64,000 nt of DNA from the NCBI RefSeq assembly GCF_000003855.2, contig NW_003101682.1:5411690-5475689 (forward strand), read 5' to 3'. A program made the position numbers and the translations under genes. Source of the stretch: Blastomyces gilchristii SLH14081. Lineage: Eukaryota > Ascomycota > Eurotiomycetes > Onygenales > Ajellomycetaceae. Shown here piece after piece: positions 25,558 through 36,000 of the stretch. Each line of letters begins with the position of its first letter. Positions within the stretch are counted from its first letter, which is position 1. Under the pieces are notes generated by a model. That model was not told the origin of the DNA, ran no database searches, and worked only from the letters and a program-made list of their open reading frames with translations.

Positions 25558-28500
25558 TAATTATTCATAGAAGTTATCAGATGAGAGTTGTGAAATCAGA
25601 GTACTAATATATAATTATTTTCACATGATTTTCTTCAAATTAGAAAGTTAGTCTTATTAAAAATCATTATCTGATAGAGTAACTTATCAGCTCAGTAGTA
25701 ATTTTCTAATTATTTTTCTTTTATTATCTGCATTCTGATGACTTCAGATGTCAGAAAATTTCTTCAGAGTTATAATCAGTTCATGATGAATATTTCTGAA
25801 TACAGTTGCAGTGATTATAGCAGAGAGATGACTCTTCAGTAATCTGCAATGCAATCTATTGATAATTATTTCATAGTTCATCTCAGTGTTTGTGTTGAGT
25901 TTTTCATAAATTTTATAACCTGAAATCAGATGTGAAGAATAAAGTAATCATTTATTATAATTGAAAGAGAGCATTCTGTATTAAATTGTAAATAATATAG
26001 AGTTTGTAATTCACAGTGATTTCTTGAAGAGTTTATGAATCTTCAATAGAAGTAAAAGAAGTGAAAGAAGTGAATTCAGAAGATATAATAATAATTTAAG
26101 AAAGATAATAATTTATTTTCAATAACTAATCACTGATGTGTGTAAGAAGAATTAATATAAGAGAAAATAATCTTATTTCTTAGCTTAGTTATAATTTTAG
26201 TACTAACTGAGATTGAATATCATCAATGTATAAAAGTAAATAAACAATCTTAATTAATCTCTGTCATATTTCTTGAAATATATTAATATTGTGAAAGAGA
26301 GTATTACTAAATTACATTATCAGATAATATTATTAAAAATATATTAATATTATAAATATCAATATTGAAAAAATGTTGATACTTATACATTATAGTGATT
26401 TATGAATCATGATAGTTAAATATATATATATATATATATATTATTCCTGACTTGATTACAACTTGTACAATAATTTTTGAAAACTTAAAATCAATTTCAA
26501 TTATTAATAATTATGAACTTACAACTAACTAATATAAAAAGGAAAAAACTTTTTCTACTTATCATCTTTCTTCTCTTTCTCATTCTTCTTATTATTCTTT
26601 ATAATTTACTTCTTATTCTTCTTCTTCTTCTTCTTCTTCTTATCTGAGATAATAATCATCTTAAAATCTCTCTTCACTGTCTTCTCAGATAAGGGTTTCT
26701 GCTGCTTTCTTTCAGCCAGGTTAACCTGTGCCTCAAAATCCTGCATTTCCTGGTCTGCTGTCTCAGGTTTCACTTCAGTGATAAGCAGATTGACATGCTC
26801 AGAGAGCAGAACTACCTTCTTAATATTCTGAATCATGAAGCACATTCAAGACTTGAATAAGATCTCAATCTTCTTCTTCTCTATCAGCTTCTACTGATCA
26901 ATTAGAGAATAGAAGTATTATTAAAAATTATTATCTCTTAATAAATAAAAAACTTATCAGTTTTAACTTCTTTATCTCTCACTTTAATACTCTCTTAATC
27001 TTCTTCTGTTATCACTTATTTATAGTAATACTCTTCTTCTCTCTTTCTCTCTTTATCTTGAACTCAAATCATTCTCAGAACTTCTTCTGATCTCATTACT
27101 ACTATATAAGACTCTTCACTGTCTTCTTCTTCAATCTCTTATAGATGATGTCATTCACATTATTTCTATACTTAGTTCAGTCTAAATCTATCAGAAGTAT
27201 TACTTAAAATTATTATTATTCTACTCTTTTACAGAGTCTCTTCAAGGTATTATAATATGTCTTATAATCTGTCTTCTCTTACTTAAATGTCTTCTTCTTC
27301 TCTCTCTTCAATCTGTAATAGTACTCACACACCTTGATGATCTGCAGAACCACAGAATATTTAAAGAGAAATAACATAATTGATTTCAGTGAGTATTGAA
27401 GAGAAGTGAAGATAGAAGAGATGATCAGAAATGATATAATAATGATAATAATAATGATAATAATAATAATAATAATAATGATAATAATAATAATGATGAT
27501 GATAGTAATGATAATAATAATAATAATGATAATAATAATGATAATAATAATGATAATAATAATAATAATGATGAAAGAGAGAGTGTATTGAAATATATTA
27601 CTGACTTATCAAATATAAAGAGATAAAGAAAATATTAACAGCTTTCAGAGATGTATAAAAACAGCTACAGTGTTGCATAGCAATATCATCTTCATTCAAT
27701 GCATGCACTGTTGATATTCTTTGTATGCAGTTATTATATAATCTATATCAGAGATACATGCAGAAAACAGATCTTTATTACTAGAGAGAATAATTGCAGC
27801 AATTCTCTGTTTTCATATTATAAAGATAAGTTATTCTCATTTCTTTCTTCTCTCTTTTCTCTTCTTCTTCAACTTATCACTAAGTTCAAGCTGGTATGAA
27901 AACTATTAAAACACTCTTAGAAACTCTCAAATTGAAGAGTATAGACTAATCAAATTTTAAATACAGAAGAATTAAATTATATTCAATATTACTAATTATT
28001 CATTCTCTCTTAATAAAATCACAGTCATGTCTTCTCTTCCCTCTTCTCAAATGAAATATGGCCTGTGAAAAGTGAGTATTATATCAGATTATAATGATCA
28101 ACACAGCCTCAGTATACAGAGCTGTATATACACAGCACATGCTGAACTGAGAGACTGTATGAGTTGCAAATCAGCAGCAGCATCTCAGAGAGAGCTGTGC
28201 AGTGTGAAAAACTACAATTCTCAGTTATATATGCAGAGAGTGAATCATTGCAGTAAGTGTATATACATTACATGAAAGTAATGCTTTTTAATAACACTCA
28301 GTCTCTGATATTATGAAAATAGAGTCTCTTCATGAGATCTGTTTTTATCAGAAGTCAGAGAATCTTATATTTCTCAAGATTATCTTCACACACCTTATCT
28401 GTGAAATTAATGAGAGAAATCATCAATTTCAGCATTCTGTTCTTAATGTCATTCAAGTGACAGCAGAGTTCATCCTGGTCACACTTTTTAAGTGTATATT

Positions 28501-28670
28501 TTCTAAATATTCACATTTATACAGATATATACTGATTATTTATTAGATGATGTTAAGATAATGATCTATCACAGCTGTGTTACTCTCACTGTAAGAAATA
28601 CACAGTTGATAATAAACATTGTAAAGACTCTGAGAAGTGAGTATTTTAAGAGTACTGCAGCTCTGTGATC
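25558..28670. other. Right part of hAT copy I; no confident gene
   Basis: Positions 25558-26316 align closely with 63256-64000 in hAT copy II, so this belongs to the transposon and may include its N-terminal coding part on the minus strand. The stretch 26690-26845 is unmutated (CC and GG present) and encodes on the minus strand a short charged sequence (EMQDFEAQVNLAERKQQKP) ending in polylysine. I do not recognise it. A (TA)n tract lies near 26416-26438. A cysteine-containing open stretch at 28072-28275 has no family I can name. Confidence 0.5.
27437..27572. repeat. (ATA/ATG)n microsatellite
   Basis: About 135 bp of ATA and ATG triplets (ATAATGATAATAATAATG and so on) lie inside hAT copy I. 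The isoleucine/methionine open frame across it is a by-product of the repeat. Confidence 0.95.
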
Positions 28671-28671
28671 T

Positions 28672-28830
28672 TGATTTTTTTTATTTTATTTTTTATTTTT
28701 TTCTTTTTCTTTTCTTTTTTTTGTTTTTTTTTCTTTCTCTTTTTTTTTTGTTTTTTTTTATTCTGATTTTTTCTTGTTTTTATTTTGTTTTTTGTTTTTT
28801 GTTTTTTTTTTGTATTTTATATTTTTTTCA
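28672..28830. repeat. T-rich homopolymer tract
   Basis: About 160 bp is almost entirely T with scattered C, G and A on the + strand, close to the right end of hAT copy I. It may be an old poly(A) tail of an inserted element read on the minus strand, but no duplication was found. Confidence 0.9.
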
Positions 28831-29200
28831 TAATTAAAATTATATGAATTATAATCTATGTTCAGAAAAGTAATGATATTTAATAATACTCTCTATTGAA
28901 TTTTGAACAAATAAGTACTATGTTATGATATTATGTAAGTAAGAAGTGATTTCATAGTCTCATTTAATGCCATTCTCAATAATGAAATCAGAATGAAAAT
29001 GTGACTAAGAATTCAAATATATTCTTTATTCAGAACTAGATTTTTATTTGAAAAGTGAATCTGAGATCTTTAATATTTGAAATAACATGATTTGAAATTA
29101 ATGTGATGAACACAAATCATGATCAGAAGTAATGCTTTTAGACAATATGATAACTGTAAAGTTTGATCCTGGTCTCAGACACGGTCACACGGTCAGTCTA

Positions 29201-30762
29201 GTTCTTACAATAGCAGAGTATTCACTATATGAGATTATATACTGTAGTAATATCGGAGTCTACATCATGCAGTCTATTCACTATATCAACTGTTAAAGAA
29301 TAAAAGATTAAATTAATTGACTATGTATTTATATTTTTGAATGATATACTATCACAGAATGAGATGATCTATATACAACTACTCACAGATGTTAAGTATA
29401 ACAGAGAGAACTTGATATGACTACTCTGTCAGAGTCTATATGAAATGAAGCAAGCTGTAAGAGTATAGTATTTTCTAGCAATGAAACACCTCATTACATT
29501 GAAATTCAAGATATTATTTTATGACAGTGAATTTTTATATCACTCTGTTTATAAGATCTATCTGACATTACATGTCAATGATTGTCAGGTGATAAGACCT
29601 CAAGAACAGGCTGAACAGCATTTAGACTGAGTATTAAGAGAGATCACAAAGAGATTTGAGATAAAGAATATTGAAAAGATTAAATCATATTCTGAAATGA
29701 AGATTAAATATCAGAGAAATGATGATCTAGTAGTGATACAGAGCTGATATATTAAGAAGATTTTTAAAGATTTTGACATGAATAAGATGAATTCTGTGAA
29801 GATTTTAATAATAACAAGTATATAACTGAAATTTTCATCTGATGAGAATGATGAATTGAATGATAACTTTACAGCTATAAGATATTGTTAAGAATTGAGA
29901 TTATTGCAGTATTTAGTCTTAAGTAGCTGATCAGATCTGGCATTCACAGTGAACTATCTCTTATATTTTAACTTATATTTATACAAAGCATGTTGAGCAG
30001 TGTTGAAGCATGTTCTACATTATATTAAGAAGATAAAAAATCATGATATATTATACAGAAAGAAGATTGATAATAGAGATCTGAGTTCTGTGATATACTG
30101 TGATTTAAACTGAGCAGAGATGAATCTTCAATACAAATCAACTATTAACTATATTATATTAATTAACAGATCACTGATCTTATAATGATTACAGAAACAG
30201 ATATCTATTATCAAATTAATTATGAAAGCTGAGTATATTGCAGCTAGCAAGACAGCTTGTGAGATAATCTGATTGAATAATATATTATATAATACTAAGT
30301 TGATGAATGATGAAAAAGCAAAAATATACTCACATCTATAAGTTAATAATAAGAGAGCAATTGATCTAGCAAAGAAAGAATTCTTAATATAAAGATTATA
30401 TTATATTAAGATCAGATATCATATTCTTCATAATTTAATTAAAAAAGAGAAAATCATAATGAAACATGTTAATTCTACAGTGAATATAGCTAACAGACTT
30501 ACTAAGTCACTGACAAAGCCTGTGTTTGAAGATTTAATAAAAAGAATTGATTTGAAAGAGATTAGAAAGAAATGATTAAATAATAATAATAATACAGTGA
30601 ATCAATAAATTTTATATATATTTCTTGATTTTTACAGTTATTATTATATGAATATCTTTTCTAATAAGGAAATCAGAGTCTGATTAATATAATTAATTAT
30701 TATTGCATTTTTAAAAGATTTAAGAATGAGAGAGACTCCGGGTGATAACTTATAGATTACAG
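29201..30762 (+). pseudogene. Copia A: reverse transcriptase C-terminus and RNase H
   Basis: From about 30120 the + strand reads MKAEYIAASKTACEII, NNKRAIDLAKKEF, IKIRYHILHNLIKKEKI and STVNIANRLTKSLTKP. This is the canonical copia RNase H end (cf. TEAEYIAAxxAxxEAxWL, NxxAIxLAxN, HIDIRYHFIRE, ADxLTKPL). The frame ends near 30576. The preceding 29.2-30.1 kb aligns with the reverse complement of copia B around 34.5-33.6 kb. Stops interrupt the reading. Confidence 0.88.
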
Positions 30763-31268
30763 TAGACTGACTGTCAGAATCATGAATTTTATATTTAATC
30801 TCATTTAATCTGATCTCATGCATTTCTTGACATAAATCTTACTGAGACTAGTTATTAAAAAAACATGTAAAGTAACTATATATAAGATCTTAAAATGAAA
30901 TCATGACTTGAAAAAAATGAGAAAGTAATCTTATTTAATCTCATTTAGTTTCATTCTTAGTATAAAGTTACTATTTTTATATATTTTAAGGTTTTTTTTA
31001 GACTATTTTTAATTTTTTAAAAAGTAATACTTTTTGATAACACTTAAATAAGATTTAAAGTTATTTAAAGTAATAAAAATAATTTAAATTGAGAAGTGAA
31101 AATCATGATCTTATTTAAAAAATATGACAAGAGTAGATAGTAAGTCTCACTAGAACAGTATAAGACTACTATTTAATGTTAAAACTGTGTAATGGGATCA
31201 GTCAAATTGGTAATAAAACTATCAAAAAATCTGGTCCTGGTCCCAGACACAGTCACACGGTCAGTCTA
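30763..31268 (+). mobile_element. hAT-type MITE, copy 4
   Basis: A 506-bp copy starts TAGACTGACTGTCAG and ends CACACGGTCAGTCTA. It is inserted in copia A between the RNase H end and the polypurine tract. The flanking 8-mers are GATTACAG (30755-30762) and GGCCACCG (31269-31276). Copia B has GACCACGG at the homologous place, so these can be one duplicated 8-mer whose left copy was mutated (CC to TT, G to A) while the right copy was spared. Mutation within the MITE also fades towards its right end. Confidence 0.85.
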
Positions 31269-31404
31269 GGCCACCGGTGTAGCAAGGGGGAGTGTTGGTG
31301 ATTACTACACCTACCCTAGTCACATGCCACCCCAACCTATCCATTTAGTGTAACTCGCGTAGATAGATTACACACACACAACATAACAACGTTATCCTCC
31401 AAGA
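31269..31404 (+). repeat. Copia A polypurine tract and 3' LTR
   Basis: The tract GCAAGGGGGAG (31282-31292) immediately precedes the LTR, which starts TGTTGGTGATTACTAC at 31293 and ends CTCCAAGA at 31404. The same polypurine/LTR junction occurs in copia B (complement at 32944/32945). The LTR is unmutated and CpG-containing, and is slightly longer than the copia B LTRs because of small insertions. Confidence 0.85.
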
Positions 31405-31824
31405 CATATATATGTCACATGATGGTATTCAACTCTCAGGCAGCTATGCAGCGCACTAGAATTTCTGCTCTTTTCCTTGGGATTTCAGCCATTCTTGCTG
31501 GAAACGTCCAGCTGAAGGCCTGATTATTTCTGCAAGAAGACAGCTATAGGCGTACACACTCACGAGAGGTTTCTATGGATATGATGATTCACCTAAGTTG
31601 CTGTGCAACTCAGTTAGCTCAGCTTGAGATATTTCTAGACACATGAAGTTACTCAATTCGAGTGGGAGTTCTTCAAGTCTCCACACTTCACAAATGTATT
31701 CTCTTGTATTACTTTCGACGAGCATAAAAAAGGGCCAAGTTATCAGCTACCTGTATTGGCGAAAGGGTTCATATCAAAAATCACTTGTAAGGTTATGTAC
31801 AGTGCACCAGAACTTAGCATTGCT

Positions 31825-32020
31825 TCTCTCTAAGCCAGCAGTCTCTCTAAACCAGCAGTCTCCCTAAGCCAGCAGTCTTTCTAAGCCAGCAGTCTCTCTA
31901 AACCAGTAGTCTCTCTAAGCCAGCAGTCTCTCTAAACCAGCAGTCTCTCTAAGCCAGCAGTCTCCCTAAGCCAGCAGTCTCCCTAAGCCAGTAGTATTCC
32001 TAAGCCAGTAGTCTCCGATA
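31825..32020. repeat. 17-18-bp minisatellite
   Basis: About eleven tandem units of CTAAGCCAGCAGTCTCT vary in C/T and A/G (CTAAACCAGCAGTCTCT, CTAAGCCAGTAGTATTC). It is unmutated in the sense that CC steps are intact in most units. Confidence 0.95.
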
Positions 32021-32319
32021 TTTTCACTTTCCCCCCTCATTCACAATCGTCTACTGGCATCAGTGACCCTTCATGCACGGCACACCCCGTCATATATTGA
32101 TGGAGTATCGTGCATGAAGGTCCCGGGCCCCTTGCCTGACGCGACGTGTAGACTGTCAGACGTAATGCCACCTCCACAAAGTGGCTCTTCAAACCAGGCG
32201 GCCACTTCTCGCCACGCTCGACTCGGCCCACATTCAGAGCTGGCAAGCAGGCCAAGCCGTATAGGAGTCCCAAACTATAAAAGACATATATGAAATTTCC
32301 CTCCCAAGAATAGAATCTG

Positions 32320-32731
32320 ACGTGACCGGGCCATGATGCCATTCTAAAGAATAAGGGAAATCGGGTATGAATAGATTAAAGAATCGGGGATATTTTCCCT
32401 AGTGATGACATCTGGCATGACCAGACCATGCATACTCTGAAGAATAGGGGATATATCGGGCATAACCAGCCCACGGATGCTCTGAAGAATAGGGGATTTT
32501 TTTTCCCTGGGGATGACATTGGGCATGACCAGGCCATGGCTGCTCTGAAGAATAGGGGATTATCAGGCATGACCAGCCCACGGATGCTCTGAAGAATAGG
32601 GGATTTTTTTCCCCTGGGGATGACATTGGGCATGACCAGCCTGTGGATGCTCTGAAGAATAGGTGATATATCGAGCATGACCAGGCCATGAATATTCTAA
32701 TATGCCTTCCGGTCTAAGCTAGTTCATTTCC
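32320..32731. repeat. VNTR family Z, copy 1
   Basis: Five to six units of about 38-62 bp each contain GCATGACCAGGCCATGG and CTCTGAAGAATAGGGGAT. They alternate between a short spacer (ATATCGG) and a longer one (TTTTTTTCCCCTGGGGATGA in the longest form). The array ends with GAATATTCTAATATGCCTTC and GGTCTAAGCTAGTTCATTTC. The same array and the same end sequence recur at 44390-44602. Confidence 0.92.
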
Positions 32732-32844
32732 TAGGTAGCGCCGGGTCACGTGGGCTAATAGGGTCTGTTCTCCACTCGTTGTAAATTACGACGAAAACGG
32801 AAGGTTTATTCAGCAGGACAATGCCTGTCTGGGTTAGTGTGTTT

Positions 32845-32944
32845 TCTTGGAGGATAACGTTGTTGTGTTGTAATCTAACTACGCGAGTTACACTAAATAG
32901 GTTGGGGTGGCACGTGACTAGGGTAGGTGTAGTAATCACCAACA
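32845..32944 (-). repeat. Copia B 3' LTR
   Basis: This is 100 bp, ending on the + strand with GTAGTAATCACCAACA next to the polypurine complement. It is nearly identical to 37915-38014 over the part nearest the CACCAACA end, and has intact CpG and CC sites. Confidence 0.92.
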
Positions 32945-33099
32945 CCCCCCCTTGCTACACCGTGGTCTATAAGCCGCCACCCGGGGCCTCCCTCATCCTC
33001 AAATCTTTCAAAAATGCAATAATAATTAATTACATCAATCAGACCCTGATTTCCTCATTAGGAAAGGCGTCCGTACAGCAATAACCATAAAAATCAAGA

Positions 33100-36000
33100 A
33101 ATACATGCAAAATCCATTGATTCACTGTATCATCATTATCATTCAATCATTCCTTCTTCTCAATTTCCTGAATGTTAATCCTCTTGACAAAATCTTCAAA
33201 TGCAGGCTTCATCAGTGGCTTGATGAGGCTGTCAGCTATGTTCACTATAGAATCAACATATTTCATCATGATTTCCTCTTTTTCAATCAAATCACAGAGA
33301 ATATGATATCAAATCTCAATGTAATATGATCTTTGTGTTAAGAATTCTCCCTTTGCTAGATCAATTGCTCCCTTATTATCAACTTATAGATGTGAGCATA
33401 TTTCACTTTTTTATCATTTATTAACTCAGTGTTATATAATATATCATTCAATCAGATTATCTTACAAGCTGTCTTACTAGCTGTAATATATTCAGTTTCT
33501 GTGATTGATTTAGTAATAGATGTCTGTCTCTGTAACTGCTATGAGATCCAGTGACTCATTAATCAATATAATATAGTCAGTAATTGATTTGTATTAAGAA
33601 TCTGCTCTTACTCAGTCTGAATCACAGTATATCACAGAACTCAGACTTATATCACTGATCTTCTTTCTGTATAATATGTCATGGTTTTTCATCTTCTTGA
33701 TATAATGTAGAACATGCTTCAACACTGCTCAACACACTTTGTGTGAACATGAGTTAAAATGTAAGAGATAGTTAACTGTGAATGTCAGATCTGATCAGCT
33801 GCTTGAGATTAAATACTGTAATAATCTCAATTCTTGATAATATTCTGTAGCTGTAAAGTTATCATTCAATCTATCATTCTCATCAGATGAAAATTTCAGT
33901 CATATACTCATTATCATTGAGGTCCCTGCAGAGTTGACCTTATTCATTTCAAACTCTTTTAATATTTCTTCAACATAATAGCTCTGTGTAATCATCAGAT
34001 TTTCATCTCAGTATTTGATCTTCATTCTCAGATAAGATTTATTCTATTCAACTTCTTTTATCTCAAACCTTTTTCTGATTTTCATTAAAATTTACTCAAT
34101 TTCACTCTCTTCAGACTCTGTGATTTGACAGTTATCAACATGTAGTATCAAGAATCACTTATGAATTAAATGATAAAGAAATTCACTGTTATAAGATGAG
34201 ATCTTGAATTCTAGATTCATCAAGTGTTCTATTGTAAGAAAATATCATGTTCTTACTGTCTATTTTATTCTGTATAAGCTCTGATATACAAGCCCTACTA
34301 ATTCATCACAATTATGCTTGATCTCTATAAATAGTTGTATAAATATCATCTCATTCTGAGGTAATACCTCATTTAAAAACACAGATACATAGTCAATTGA
34401 TCTGACTTTTCAATCTTTTACTATTAATATAGTAAATAAGCTTCACAATGTAGATTCAGACATCACTACTGCATATGACTTATTATAATGAATATCTTAT
34501 TATTATAGAAATTCTCTAATCACTTAACAAGCTCTAAAGTGAATGATTTCATTCTTGTTATTCAATTTTTAATTGTACACTCATTTATCTGTAAGAATGT
34601 TCATTTCAGAGGTCTTTTCAATAATAATATATATCTTCTTTCATTCAAAAGTTTTCACTTTCTTTCTCATTGTCTGATGTCAATGTTCTCAGTCATGACT
34701 TCTTTTAGTCTCTGTCAGTGTGATTGAATAGTCATTAAGAACACTGAGTACAGAATCTTCATCATTCACAGAGTCATTTATATTATTATTGACAAGTTCT
34801 GTCTCATTATCTAGTAGATATATCAGTTTCAGCACACTGTTCATATCACTATCAGTAAGTATCTTTAAAACATCAGATTTATTCTTTGTAAGTCTTCTTA
34901 GAAGACAGTGTTATCATCTCTTTATAATGTTAAGAATATTCAATTTCTCTGACAGTTTAACTGCTTCTCTAATAACATTTGCTGATGCTTCTTCTATTAT
35001 CAATTCTTTATTAAAAACAATATTTCTTACAATCTCAAGCTTTCAGATTGCAGGGTCTCAGATACAATATTAATACAGTTCTTGATATTCAACTAATCAT
35101 TATTACTTACTATCAGTTCTATTTATAAGCTTATTAATAATCTTCAGATTCTTCTTATACATCTTACATTCTTATCTGCATATTCAATGAGCAGAAGATT
35201 GAACATCTGTTCAAGCTTTAAAAGAGAATAATAAGATCTTTCTCTGACATCTGTAAATCTTCATTGATATTGAGAATATGTTGATTATCATGATTATGAC
35301 TTAAATAGCTTCATCTCAAAGTTCTCTTATAAGCTCACTGTTAAATAGTAAGCTTCTTATCTTTTTATCTATAATACAATTGACACATTCTGCAGAGCTA
35401 TTAAACTGTAACATATCAGATATAGTGATCTTATATATGATTTCTTTTCACTAGCAGTAGATCTTTAATTCATCACTTTTAAATTCATCTTCATCATTTC
35501 AGTGTAAAGTCTCAATTCAATGTTGAGTAGTAGTCTTAATTTCATTAATAAAGATTATCAAATGTGCAGTGATCTCACTCTTTAATATTATAAGAATAAT
35601 TCATCTGTAGTATATAACATCATCTGTAATACTTATTCAATAATTAGCTCTCTCATGAGTAGAGAGGTTGATTTTATCATATAATGTATAATTATCATCT
35701 GCAAGATTCATGAAGAATCTCATCACAGATTTGACAGTTCTTATCATTGATATAAATGTTGAATATATCATTTTTATCTATACACAGGTCTTGCAGAATA
35801 GCAAAGCTCTACTACTCTTAATTCTCATTCTCAGTTATGAATCTGCTACTAATTTAGTAATATTCATGAAGTTAAGATGATCAAGCTTTTAATACTATTA
35901 TAACATTATATGTTCAACAATCTTGATATTCTTATTAAACAATGCTAGCAGAGAATCTTTTTTCTCTGCAGACTGTAGAATTTTCACAGATTTAAATTCA

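Larger units (their letters stand above)
9990..29200 (-). mobile_element. hAT copy I: autonomous-type hAT transposon enlarged by nested insertions
   Basis: The left end at 9990 reads TAGACTGGCCAGCGGGACC and the right end at 29200 reads GGTCACACGGTCAGTCTA. These are the same termini as the MITEs. Both ends are flanked by the identical 8-bp duplication GTTCTTAC (9982-9989 and 29201-29208), and copia A sequence continues on either side. Removing Gypsy2 copy I (12200-25557) leaves about 5.85 kb. A degenerate hAT transposase lies on the minus strand at about 10.3-11.4 kb. A second copy begins at 60534 and is collinear with 9990-12199 and then 25558-26316, without the gypsy insertion. Confidence 0.85.
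6707..31404 (+). mobile_element. Copia A: Ty1/copia retrotransposon, 5' part missing, heavily interrupted
   Basis: Copia A is recovered in pieces: 6707-7071, 7585-7899, 8405-8808, 9314-9989, 29201-30762 and 31269-31404. The pieces read in order as pre-integrase, pol, RNase H, polypurine tract and 3' LTR. They align with the reverse complement of copia B: the stretch after 6712 matches about 36240-35800, and 29.2-30.6 kb matches about 34.5-33.1 kb. Everything between the pieces is later insertion with its own target duplication. The 5' part lies left of Gypsy1, outside the window. The bases after the LTR, CATAT at 31405-31409, are the candidate right target duplication. Confidence 0.85.
31405..32844. 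other. Unmutated spacer between two converging copia 3' LTRs; no convincing gene
   Basis: This 1.44-kb GC-balanced stretch keeps CpG sites and lies between the 3' LTRs of copia A (+) and copia B (-). It holds the minisatellite at 31825-32020, the interspersed VNTR at 32320-32710, and otherwise unassigned sequence. Open frames here (31643-31867 + ; 32342-32037 -) lack recognisable domains and splice context, so I do not call them genes. Confidence 0.6.

Noticed and set aside
27406..27591. A 61-residue isoleucine/methionine protein
   Set aside because: It is entirely the translation of an ATA/ATG microsatellite.
31825..32731. CRISPR-like arrays
   Set aside because: The units are contiguous tandem repeats without unique spacers of constant length, in a eukaryotic genome.
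31293..32944. A 1.65-kb element with ~100-bp terminal inverted repeats (TGTTGGTGATTACTAC ... GTAGTAATCACCAACA)
   Set aside because: Both ends are 3' LTRs of separate copia elements in opposite orientation. Each is preceded by a polypurine tract on its outer side, and copia B has its own second LTR and TGTTT duplication at 38014.
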